From a candidate division FCPU426 bacterium (GTDB taxonomy: Bacteria > Oederibacteriota > Muellerivitia > Muellerivitales > DAHXKG01): a stretch of DNA of 64,000 bases. A model generated the notes under the pieces. The model did not search any database, was not told where the DNA came from, and saw nothing but the letters and a program-made list of their open reading frames with translations. Shown here in pieces: positions 18,495 through 26,329 of this stretch (positions are counted from its first letter, which is position 1; each line of letters begins with the position of its first letter). The stretch is taken from positions 7,808 to 71,807 of the forward strand of contig DAHXKG010000010.1 of assembly GCA_027366525.1 (NCBI GenBank), read 5' to 3'. A program made the translations under genes and the position numbers.

Positions 18495-20153
18495 TTATTT
18501 TTTCTTTTTGATAATTTCGACTACGTTCGCATCAAACATTTTCAAAACTTCTGCCACGACCGGTTCTTCTTGTTCTAATTTTTTAATATCGTCTTTGGTC
18601 TTATCCTCTTTTTTGAGAACGGGAGAAACTATCGCGGGTTCAACAACTGCATTTTTTTTATCATCAATTTGAAGCTTAAATCCAACACAGGTTTCAATAA
18701 TCGATTCTAATAAAGCCTTATTTTCACTTTTAAAAATTTGATCTCGATGAAATTCCGATTTGCAAGAAAGGAATAATTGATGATTGGCATAATCCTTGGG
18801 GTAAACATCCATTAAAATCCCTTGAAAAGATTTTTTTTGCTCTCCCACTTTTTCAAGAATCGTTTTCCACTGCGCGCGAATGGTTATCAGTTCTTGCGGC
18901 ATATTTTCCGGATCTTGAATCTCCTCTACGGCAAGAGCGTTTTCTCCTTCCGTTATGTTTTCTGACGGAGGCATCGAAGCGGTCTTGAAAGGAATTGGTG
19001 GCGCGGTTCTCTCCGCCATAGGCTGAGACTGTTTTTTTAAAAGATCACCAACCGAAGATAAATGCCGCAGTTGACAAAGTTCGACCACTAAAGTTTCCAA
19101 AACAACGGATGGATTCAGAGAATGTCGAAAAGCCCACTCTTGCTCAATTAATAATCGAAGAATCGATAATAAGTGGGCCACTTCAAAAGATGCTGCAATC
19201 TGGTCTTCGGTCATCGCTTCATTTGATTCTGTTCTCTCACTAGAAATTTTTGATGGATGATTCATTTTTACAATTAAAATATTTCGGAAGGTTTCCATCC
19301 ATCCGGTATAAAAATGCTCCAAATCCTTACCCGTTTCAATAATAGTTCGGATGATTTGCAAGGCTTCCTTCGTTTTTTCCATGGCTATCTTGTCAGTTAA
19401 TTGAAGATAAATTTCTTGATCCACTAACCCTAGGACTTTTTGAACACTGATTAAGTTCACTTGATTTCCAGCAAAAGCCACAATTTGATCTAACGTGCGT
19501 TGGGCATCCCGCATACTTCCACCCGCTAGCTGTGCAATTTGATTTAAGGCTGCTTCTTCGGCTTGAATGTGTTCAGACTTACAAATATGCTGCATTTGCT
19601 TTAATAATGTTTCTTGACTCATGGCACGAAACTCAAAGCGTTGACATCGGGATTGGACGGTCGAAGGGAACATCTGAATTTCCGTAGAAGCAAGAATAAA
19701 AATGACATGAGCCGGCGGTTCTTCTAAGGTTTTTAAAAATGCATCAAAAGCGGGTTTTGAAATTCGATGCGCTTCATCAAAAATATAAACTTTATATTTG
19801 GATTTAGCTGGATAGGTGGCAACCTGCTCTTGAAGTTGGCGAATGTCATCAATGCCATTGACCGAAGCCGCATCAATTTCAATTACATCTAAAGATCCAC
19901 CTTGATTGATTTCATTACAAATATCACATTGATTGCAAGGTTCCGTTCCCTGTGGGTGACGGCAACTTAGGGCTTTAGCAAAAATCCGTGCGGTAGTTGT
20001 TTTGCCTACACCGCGAGGTCCAGCAAAGATGTACGCATGCGCTAGACGACCTGTTCGGATGGCATTCTGAAGCGTTTGCGTCACATGTTCTTGTCCAACC
20101 ATATCTGAAAATAATTGAGGTCGCCATTTCAAGGCCATAACTTGCGAACCCAT
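18495..20153 (-). CDS. dnaX: DNA polymerase III subunit gamma/tau
   Basis: 552 residues. It is the clamp-loader ATPase. Walker A GPRGVGKTTTA (about 45-55), a zinc module CRHPQG...CNQCDIC, Walker B YIFDEAH, sensor 1 LASTE and the SRC arginine-finger motif in VQSRCQRF are all present. A Lys/Glu/Pro-rich tail follows domain III. The start ATG 20153 has AAGGAGG seven bases upstream. A run of eight A residues in the coding strand at 18831-18838 (GAG CAA AAA AAA TCT, about residue 438) lies after the ATPase core. This is where Thermus-type slippage would make a short gamma form; not shown here. SRP RNA lies just upstream. Confidence 0.97.
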   Translation of the reverse strand: MGSQVMALKWRPQLFSDMVGQEHVTQTLQNAIRTGRLAHAYIFAGPRGVGKTTTARIFAKALSCRHPQGTEPCNQCDICNEINQGGSLDVIEIDAASVNGIDDIRQLQEQVATYPAKSKYKVYIFDEAHRISKPAFDAFLKTLEEPPAHVIFILASTEIQMFPSTVQSRCQRFEFRAMSQETLLKQMQHICKSEHIQAEEAALNQIAQLAGGSMRDAQRTLDQIVAFAGNQVNLISVQKVLGLVDQEIYLQLTDKIAMEKTKEALQIIRTIIETGKDLEHFYTGWMETFRNILIVKMNHPSKISSERTESNEAMTEDQIAASFEVAHLLSILRLLIEQEWAFRHSLNPSVVLETLVVELCQLRHLSSVGDLLKKQSQPMAERTAPPIPFKTASMPPSENITEGENALAVEEIQDPENMPQELITIRAQWKTILEKVGEQKKSFQGILMDVYPKDYANHQLFLSCKSEFHRDQIFKSENKALLESIIETCVGFKLQIDDKKNAVVEPAIVSPVLKKEDKTKDDIKKLEQEEPVVAEVLKMFDANVVEIIKKKK

Positions 20154-20189
20154 GTAATCCTCCTTGCAGGCATTCCATTTTAAACTCAG

Positions 20190-20315
20190 CAGTTCCTGAT
20201 ATGGAAACTAGGGACTATAACAACCAAACCACTGCCATACCGTTGCTTCCTTTCGGACCTAGCGGGGTTCAGGCCAGTTTGCCGCATAGACCTAGTTTCC
20301 ATATCAGAAACTCCT
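20190..20315 (-). ncRNA. ffs: Signal recognition particle RNA (small bacterial type)
   Basis: On the minus strand the core GGTCCGAAAGGAAGCAACGG is the conserved SRP RNA apical domain (GGNNGGAAGNNAGCA-like). A long near-perfect terminal helix is formed by TGATATGGAAACTAGG at the 5' side and CCTAGTTTCCATATCA at the 3' side. Size near 125 nt fits the 4.5S/small SRP class. The position just upstream of dnaX is the same as in Bacillus (tadA-scr-dnaX-ybaB-recR). Exact ends are approximate. Confidence 0.93.
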
Positions 20316-20759
20316 GCCATAGTAAAAGGACTATTGTAATCTTCTTTTAATGAGACTCAAGCAGATATCAACATAATTTTTAAGTCCCTATTCCGTAAGC
20401 GTTTGTTTAAAAATTTTCGCTCTATTTTTGGCTGAATTTAAAAGGCTTGCGAGTAAAGCAAAACACTAAAAAACAAACTATGTTAAATCACTATTTTTCA
20501 CACTTTTGTTTTCAAATAAAACCAATTTGATGAACGGAGGATAACAATCAATGATCCCATCGCTTAAAAAATCGTATCAAATTTAAATTTTTTCAGCAAT
20601 CGTTTAATAATGAGGACTACCGGATATTTAAAAAGCCTGGATCATCATAAAGAACACAAAATTTTTAATCGGATTAACTTTGGTATTTAAAGTATCTAAA
20701 AAATATTTCAGAGTTTTTCCTTGCGATACGAAATATTTCTTCGTTAAGATACAAAGATT
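20316..20759. other. Intergenic region between SRP RNA and tRNA-Arg
   Basis: About 440 bases, AT-rich, with no open frame of note. It should hold the divergent promoters of the SRP RNA (minus) and of the first tRNA-Arg (plus, listed separately). Confidence 0.5.
20721..20750 (+). promoter_or_regulatory. Promoter of tRNA-Arg(TCG)
   Basis: TTGCGA (20721-20726), 18-base spacer, TAAGAT (20745-20750), ten bases before the tRNA. The same two hexamers with the same spacer occur before the next tRNA-Arg, which supports the call. Confidence 0.7.
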
Positions 20760-20836
20760 GCGCCTGTAGCTCAATTGGATAGAGCGTCTGACTTCGGATC
20801 AGCAGGTTGGGGGTTCAAGTCCCTCCAGGCGCACCA
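20760..20836 (+). tRNA. tRNA-Arg (TCG)
   Basis: Acceptor GCGCCTG pairs with CAGGCGC, discriminator A and encoded CCA. The anticodon loop CTTCGGA gives TCG. D-loop and T-arm are normal. Confidence 0.96.
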
Positions 20837-21137
20837 TGTTTGCTAAATTGAAATTCTAGCACTATGTTGGTTCTTCCAGTTCAACCCTTGACTATCGTTT
20901 GTGATCATGCTTCATTCAATAATTTTTTCTTCATTTCGTTCATGCAAATAAAAATAATGCATCCCTGTCAATTTTTTAGTTATATCCGTGATTTTAAAAT
21001 CCTTCCATCCATTGGAATAATTCATTTACGAAAGAAACTCCCATAGATAAACTATCTCTATATCCTAATCTGGAAAAAGAGATTATTGTATTTTCTCTTG
21101 CGATTAAAAACATCTTTTAGTTAAGATACACTCATTT
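20837..21137. other. Spacer between two tRNA-Arg genes
   Basis: About 300 bases without a supported gene. It holds the promoter of the second tRNA-Arg at its end. A 60-codon open frame here has no ribosome site or recognisable content. Confidence 0.5.
21098..21127 (+). promoter_or_regulatory. Promoter of tRNA-Arg(ACG)
   Basis: TTGCGA (21098-21103), 18-base spacer, TAAGAT (21122-21127), ten bases before the tRNA. Same layout as the first tRNA-Arg promoter, while the intervening bases differ. Confidence 0.7.
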
Positions 21138-21214
21138 GCGCCCGTGGCTCAATTGGATAGAGCATCTGACTACGGATCAGAAGGCTAGAGGTTCGATTCC
21201 TCTCGGGCGCACCA
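21138..21214 (+). tRNA. tRNA-Arg (ACG)
   Basis: Acceptor GCGCCCG pairs with CGGGCGC, discriminator A and encoded CCA. The anticodon loop CTACGGA gives ACG. A34 of this tRNA is the known target of TadA, whose gene follows 56 bases downstream. Confidence 0.96.
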
Positions 21215-21270
21215 TTTTCCCGTTGACTTGATTCAGTTGTAATGTGAGAAAAAATGAATAACGAGAAATC

Positions 21271-21741
21271 ATGCAACTAACATTTCATGAACCATTTATG
21301 CAGGAGGCATTAAAAGAAGCTCAAAAAGCATTTATCCAAAAAGAGATCCCGGTAGGAGCGGTGGTGGTCCTTAACCATCAAATTATCGGCCATGGCCATA
21401 ATCAAACTGAAAGCAAGCAAAGCACCTTATTTCATGCTGAACTTGTAGCTCTTCGGCAGGCTTCACGACGAATGCATAATTGGAGACTTTCAAATTGTGA
21501 ACTTTATGTTACATTAGAACCCTGTACAATGTGTGCGGGAGCCATCATGCTCTCTCGAATCCGACGTTTAATCTATGCGACGCCGGATCCCAAAGCTGGA
21601 GCTGTTCAAAGCACCATAGCCGTTCTAGATAATCCGGCTTTAAATCATCGCGTGGAAGTTATACAAAATATTTTATCCAAGGAGTCTTCAGATCTTTTAA
21701 AAAGTTTTTTCAAACAACTTCGCCAAAAAAAATTTTGTTGA
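21271..21741 (+). CDS. tadA: tRNA-specific adenosine deaminase
   Basis: 156 residues. It deaminates A34 of tRNA-Arg(ACG) to inosine so that one tRNA reads CGU, CGC and CGA. The zinc deaminase signature HAELVAL (His and catalytic Glu) and PCTMCAGA (two Cys) are intact. The family fold is complete, with the basic C-terminal tail KQLRQKK. It follows the gene of its own substrate tRNA, and its stop codon is directly abutted by tRNA-Ala, so it is probably transcribed as part of a tRNA-mRNA unit. Confidence 0.96.
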   Translation: MQLTFHEPFMQEALKEAQKAFIQKEIPVGAVVVLNHQIIGHGHNQTESKQSTLFHAELVALRQASRRMHNWRLSNCELYVTLEPCTMCAGAIMLSRIRRLIYATPDPKAGAVQSTIAVLDNPALNHRVEVIQNILSKESSDLLKSFFKQLRQKKFC

Positions 21742-21817
21742 GGGGATGTAGCTCAGTTGGGAGAGCGTCTCGTTCGCAACGAGAAGGTCGGCGGTTCGAT
21801 CCCGCTCATCTCCACCA
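21742..21817 (+). tRNA. tRNA-Ala (CGC)
   Basis: Begins at the base after the tadA stop. Acceptor GGGGATG pairs with CATCTCC (one G-T), discriminator A and encoded CCA. The anticodon loop TTCGCAA gives CGC. Confidence 0.95.
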
Positions 21818-21848
21818 TCATTATCTTGAAAAAACTCAATCATTCGAA

Positions 21849-21939
21849 GGAGAGGTGTCCGAGCGGCTGAAGGAGCTCGCCTGGAAAGCGGGTAGGCGTC
21901 AAAAGCGTCTCGAGGGTTCGAATCCCTCCCTCTCCGCCA
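21849..21939 (+). tRNA. tRNA-Ser (GGA)
   Basis: Acceptor GGAGAGG pairs with CCTCTCC, discriminator G and encoded CCA. The anticodon loop CTGGAAA gives GGA. The long variable arm (about GTAGGCGTCAAAAGCGTCTC) is typical of class II tRNA. Confidence 0.96.
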
Positions 21940-22008
21940 AACTAATAAACACTCACAATACCAACTCGTAGTGAAACCCATCATAATAAATGGTGTATTG
22001 GAATTATA

Positions 22009-22260
22009 AGTTCATTCTGTTTCGTGGATTCACCATAAAATTCAAAATCATATCGAAGATGTTGAATATCAGTCGGTGAACACGAATAAATTCAACACCA
22101 TTGAGCAAGTCGAACAATTTTTAAAGAATGGTGGAAAAATTCTTGCGTGGGGTACCTGTATTAAACTCGACAGCAGGAAGAATCGACCATGTACCCGATA
22201 AGCACGATGAAAGATATGTACGATCTCATTAAAGCCAGCGACAAGGTAGTAACATTTTAA
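22009..22260 (+). pseudogene. Broken DsrE/DsrF-like gene
   Basis: The frame from about 22009 reads EQVEQFLKNGGKILAWGTCI, the middle of a DsrE-like sulfur-relay protein in which this is normally GG-x-x-x-ACGTC. The match then continues in another frame from about 22189: YPISTMKDMYDLIKASDKVV, ending TF and a stop, as in normal DsrE C-termini (CPxSTMxDLxxxxxxADKVxTF). A frameshift near 22185 and the lack of an N-terminal half and start codon show a decayed gene. The first Cys of the usual CG-TC pair is Trp here. Confidence 0.75.
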
Positions 22261-22450
22261 ATCCATCCATCAAGATTCGCTTGAATTTAAACGTTATCAC
22301 TAAATCCTTTTAATTCAAACTCATGGATTTATTTCAGCCCTGCATCGAATTCACTCACCGCTTACAACTACTCTTCCAATTTTTATTGCACTCAATTCAA
22401 TTTAAGTTTATGGTAATTTCAATTTTTATTTTGAAGGAAAATTAAAAAGC

Positions 22451-23962
22451 ATGAACCAATCTCTTTCATTGATTGAGCACCTTGTTGTTGTTATGTTTGA
22501 AAATCGATCTTTTGATAATCTTTTAGGATGGCTCTATTCAGAGGCTCCAAATATTCCTACTTACAACATCCCTCATCAACTATCGCCTACGTTTAATGGA
22601 CTCCTCCCTCACACCTATTTCAATATTTTAAATCATCAAAAAGTATTTGCCAGCCATCCTCCGACAAGTTGGCCATTGAATCCAAATCCTTATACCGTTC
22701 CCACACCCGATCCACAAGAATCCTTTAAACATATGAATTTTCAAATTTTTGGAAATGCCACTTCAAAAGGACAGCCAGCCTCCATGAGTGGATTCTTAGA
22801 AGATTACTCCACCACCCTTGCAGGCCTTGCATCTGCAGGTCAAATTATGCAATCGTTCGGCCCTCTAGAAGCGCCTGTCATCAATACGCTCGCCAAGCAA
22901 TTTGCCGTTTGTGATGCTTGGTTTGCTTCAGCACCTTGTCAAACTTGGCCTAATCGGGGATTTGTCCACACGGGTTCTTCGGATGGACATATTAATAATG
23001 ATGATTATGAACTTTACGATATTCCAACTATTTTTAATATTTTAGAGGAACACCATCAGTCTTGGGGCATTTTTCATGATACAACTTTTTGGCCATCATT
23101 AACTTGGGGACAGTTCCTCCCTCAACTTTTCTTAAAACTGTCACACATCTATCCATATTCCATATTCAAACAAAAATGTGCCGTAGCTGATACAGCTCCT
23201 GCAACGGATAAACTCCCCTCTTATTCATTTCTCGAACCTCGGTTTATGGTTGAACCTAATCAGGATTTATCAAAACTAAATTACCCTAACGATTATCATC
23301 CACCCCATAATATTCTTCGAGGAGAAGCCTTCCTTGCCGATCTTTATCAATCCATTCGATTAAGTCCGTATCGCGATAAAATTCTTTTGGTGATTACTTT
23401 TGATGAACATGGAGGATGCTATGATCATCAACCGCCTCCGGACAATGCATCCGCTCCTCAACCGGGCTCGATTTCCCGAGATGGAACTTTTGATTTCAAA
23501 CGTTTTGGAGTTCGCGTACCCACCATCGTTGTTTCTTCTTATATTTCACCCCATACCGTTTTTCGCGCACCTTCTTCAAGTGCGCCTTATGATCATACGT
23601 CTATTCTCTCCACTATTAAAAGCTGGCTTCTTCCGCATCTGGATACTGCTCAATTTTTACCTAGCCCGCGCATTTCCAAAGCTCCTACCCTAGAACCCAT
23701 TTTGACTTTATCACCCAAAAATCGGAATCAAGATTGGCCTGACATTCCATTTTTTCCTCCGGATTATGGGGATGAATCGTTGGATACCCCTTTAACTGAT
23801 TTGCAAAAAAGTCTTGTGACAACACTTTTGAGAAAAAAAAGTACCGACCCCCTAAATCATCAAATTGGTGTACAAGCAATGGCTCAATCAAAATCACTTC
23901 AGACCTACCGACATGTGCTTCAATTATTACATCCAGAAAAAGACTGGTCTTCATTTAAATAA
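22451..23962 (+). CDS. Phospholipase C/acid phosphatase-type phosphoesterase
   Basis: 503 residues of the PF04185 phosphoesterase family. The N-terminal metal-site motif HLVVVMFENRSFDNLLGWL and the later VITFDEHGGCYDHQPPPDN and RVPTIVVSSYI are its hallmarks. Members hydrolyse phospholipid head groups or phosphomonoesters. Usually exported, but this one begins directly with MNQSLSLIEHLVVVM and shows no signal peptide, so it is either cytoplasmic or uses another route. GAAGGAAAA lies upstream of the ATG. Confidence 0.88.
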   Translation: MNQSLSLIEHLVVVMFENRSFDNLLGWLYSEAPNIPTYNIPHQLSPTFNGLLPHTYFNILNHQKVFASHPPTSWPLNPNPYTVPTPDPQESFKHMNFQIFGNATSKGQPASMSGFLEDYSTTLAGLASAGQIMQSFGPLEAPVINTLAKQFAVCDAWFASAPCQTWPNRGFVHTGSSDGHINNDDYELYDIPTIFNILEEHHQSWGIFHDTTFWPSLTWGQFLPQLFLKLSHIYPYSIFKQKCAVADTAPATDKLPSYSFLEPRFMVEPNQDLSKLNYPNDYHPPHNILRGEAFLADLYQSIRLSPYRDKILLVITFDEHGGCYDHQPPPDNASAPQPGSISRDGTFDFKRFGVRVPTIVVSSYISPHTVFRAPSSSAPYDHTSILSTIKSWLLPHLDTAQFLPSPRISKAPTLEPILTLSPKNRNQDWPDIPFFPPDYGDESLDTPLTDLQKSLVTTLLRKKSTDPLNHQIGVQAMAQSKSLQTYRHVLQLLHPEKDWSSFK

Positions 23963-24017
23963 ACGATCTCAGATGTCTCTTGGATTAAACCATGTTGATT
24001 GGGGATTCTTAAATGAA

Positions 24018-24791
24018 TTATTTCTTCAAAAGCTCCATTTTTCCTAACCATCGCAATAGTCCATCGAGAATGGTTAAGGGATGCGGAGGACATCCAGGAA
24101 TATACAAATCAACCTTTAATAAAGATTCAATCCCATTGAGAACCTGGGGATGATTCGAATAGGGACCACCTGAAATAGCACAAGCCCCTATCGCAATGAC
24201 CCATTTAGGATTGGGAATAGCTTCATATGTTTTTTGAATAGCCACCACCATCGCCTGAGTAATCGCACCGGTAATCAAAAGTCCGTCCGCATGCCGAGGG
24301 GATGCAACCAATTGAATTCCAAATCGCGCCCAATCAAATACCAAGGTATTTAAAACATTAATATCCTGTTCACATGCATTACATCCACCGGCACTGACTT
24401 GTCGTAATTTCAGAGAACGTCCAAATATACGACGCATTTTTGTTTCCAACACCTTCACTTGAGGCTTCAAATGTTCTTGAGATAGGGTTAAATCTGAACG
24501 AACCGTACTTGACAACGAAACATCATTTGAAAATTGGATGGCTTTTTCCGGACAATGATCCATGCACTCGGTACAAAAAAGACATTTTCCTAAATCCCAA
24601 TTGAGATATTGTTGCGGTTTTTCAATAGCTTGAGTTGGACATACCTCGACACAACGTTGACAGTGAGATGGGCATTGCTGATGATTCACGAGTGGAAGGC
24701 CTTGAAATCGATCCGATAACTTCATTGACTGAAATGGATCAGCGGGTGTATGAAACCCTTGTTTAATTCGAGTTTCAATAATTTTAAACAT
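24018..24791 (-). CDS. Hydrogenase-related (Ehr) small subunit fused to a ferredoxin domain
   Basis: 257 residues from ATG 24791, with AGGA eight bases upstream; the frame opens at TTG 24809. The N-terminal part carries two [4Fe-4S] motifs (CxxxCxxCxxxCP at about 40-50 and CLFCTECMDHCP). The C-terminal part is a NuoB/HyfI/HycG-type small subunit with GGCNACEQD, IAIGACAISGG and YIPGCPPHPLTI, the four ligands of the N2-type cluster. It is thus a HyfH plus HyfI fusion that should bring electrons to the cofactor-less large subunit. Last gene of the operon, 20 bases after the large subunit. Confidence 0.87.
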   Translation of the reverse strand: MFKIIETRIKQGFHTPADPFQSMKLSDRFQGLPLVNHQQCPSHCQRCVEVCPTQAIEKPQQYLNWDLGKCLFCTECMDHCPEKAIQFSNDVSLSSTVRSDLTLSQEHLKPQVKVLETKMRRIFGRSLKLRQVSAGGCNACEQDINVLNTLVFDWARFGIQLVASPRHADGLLITGAITQAMVVAIQKTYEAIPNPKWVIAIGACAISGGPYSNHPQVLNGIESLLKVDLYIPGCPPHPLTILDGLLRWLGKMELLKK

Positions 24792-24811
24792 ATTTCTATT
24801 CCTTTCCAATT

Positions 24812-26329
24812 TTACAAATCATGTCCACAGTATGACAGGTTAAAACTTTTATTGCACAATGGGAAATCCGAAATGGGTTGATGTCGAAGCGCTATTGCCA
24901 ATCCCATCCAATTATGAAACGAAGGATCCACAATTTTATATCGCTGAAATCGTCCTTGAGGATCAGTCAAAGCGATATGCATAATTTCACCTCGCCAACC
25001 TTCAATCATTGCAAGGGCCACTGAATTGGGCTGTAGTTTTTCCAGAGGAATCAGCAATTCACCTTGAGGCATATGGGTTAGACTATTTTGAATCCAACGG
25101 ACCGACGCTTGAATTTCAAGCCATCGAACATAGGCTCTTGCAAAAACATCTCCAGTTTTCTGTATCGATATCGGTAACCGTTGAGATTGATAAATACCCC
25201 AAGGATGCGTCAATCGAACATCGCGTTTAAGTCCGCATGCGCGAGCACTGAAACCCACAAGACCTAAATTTCTGGCCATGGACTCCGTTAGAATGCCTGT
25301 ACCTTCAAAGCGCGATAAAACCGATGACTCTTTCCAAAGCAACTGAACTGCCTGTTGCGTTTCCTCAACTATTGTTTCCAGTTTCTTTAAAAGTTCTGTT
25401 TTCCTGCTTGCCTCTAAATCGAATCGAACACCTCCCAAACGTATTAAATTTCGTCCAAATCGATTGCCGCACAAAAGGGCGGTCAAATTTAAAACATTGC
25501 CACGAAGTCGTCCACAAAATGCCGAAGTTGATAAAAATCCAATATCATTGGCTAATGCTCCTAAATCGCCAATATGATTAGCTAAGCGCTCTAATTCTAA
25601 AGCAAGGCCTCGAATTAATTCAGCTTTGAAAGAAATTTTATGATTCAATTGCATCAAAGCTTCAACCACCTGACTATAAGCCCAAGCATGTCCAATCGAT
25701 GTATCGCCGGACAATGTTTCTGCATGGTGAAGTGATCGTGCATGCGGACCATGCCACAATGCTTCTTCTACTCCTCGATGTTGATAACCCAAAGTAATTT
25801 CTAGATGGATTACTTCTTCACCATGACACTGAAATCGAAAATGTCCAGGTTCAATGACCCCGGCATGCACGGGACCCACTCCGACCTCATGTATTTCCTC
25901 TCCAAAAACTTGGAAAAAATCCATTGTGTCAATTGCAGGTCTTGGATGAACCTTATCGGATTGAATGGGTTGCAACGGTTTTTGAAATCGGATCGGTTTT
26001 AACCAGGGATGATGTTCAGGATAAACACCCCATTGTTCCCAAATTTCTCGCTCGAACGCTTGTATTTGTGGACATTCTTGAGCAAGAGAAGGAAAGTGTT
26101 TTTCAACGAGACTGGTCGTGATTTCCAAAGAATTATTTTCATTTTCAACAATGGCCATGATCCTCAATTGAGATTGATGTTCCCAATGGGAGCCCCAAAG
26201 TGCACAGATCCGGCCACCACGCGAAACCGATGTTAATACAATTTCCTGAAACTTTGAAATAGATACACATGGAATCTTCTTTAGCGGTATGCTTTGTCCA
26301 TTTTGAATCGGAATCGTTGACGTTGTCAT
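24812..26329 (-). CDS. Hydrogenase-related (Ehr) large subunit lacking nickel cysteines
   Basis: 505 residues from ATG 26329, which overlaps the stop of the preceding gene (ATGA). Residues about 1-140 are the NuoC-like 30-kDa domain (ALEREIWEQWGVYPEHHPWL-type ending); about 150-505 are the HycE/HyfG/NuoD-like large subunit. In real hydrogenases the first nickel motif is ERICGICxxxH; here the aligned segment is AETLSGDTSIGH (Cys to Ser and Thr). The last is DPCxxC; here it is DPSFHNW. All four Ni ligands are gone, so it cannot carry the NiFe site. It resembles the Ehr class intermediate between group 4 hydrogenases and complex I. The reaction is unknown. Confidence 0.88.
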   Translation of the reverse strand: MTTSTIPIQNGQSIPLKKIPCVSISKFQEIVLTSVSRGGRICALWGSHWEHQSQLRIMAIVENENNSLEITTSLVEKHFPSLAQECPQIQAFEREIWEQWGVYPEHHPWLKPIRFQKPLQPIQSDKVHPRPAIDTMDFFQVFGEEIHEVGVGPVHAGVIEPGHFRFQCHGEEVIHLEITLGYQHRGVEEALWHGPHARSLHHAETLSGDTSIGHAWAYSQVVEALMQLNHKISFKAELIRGLALELERLANHIGDLGALANDIGFLSTSAFCGRLRGNVLNLTALLCGNRFGRNLIRLGGVRFDLEASRKTELLKKLETIVEETQQAVQLLWKESSVLSRFEGTGILTESMARNLGLVGFSARACGLKRDVRLTHPWGIYQSQRLPISIQKTGDVFARAYVRWLEIQASVRWIQNSLTHMPQGELLIPLEKLQPNSVALAMIEGWRGEIMHIALTDPQGRFQRYKIVDPSFHNWMGLAIALRHQPISDFPLCNKSFNLSYCGHDL

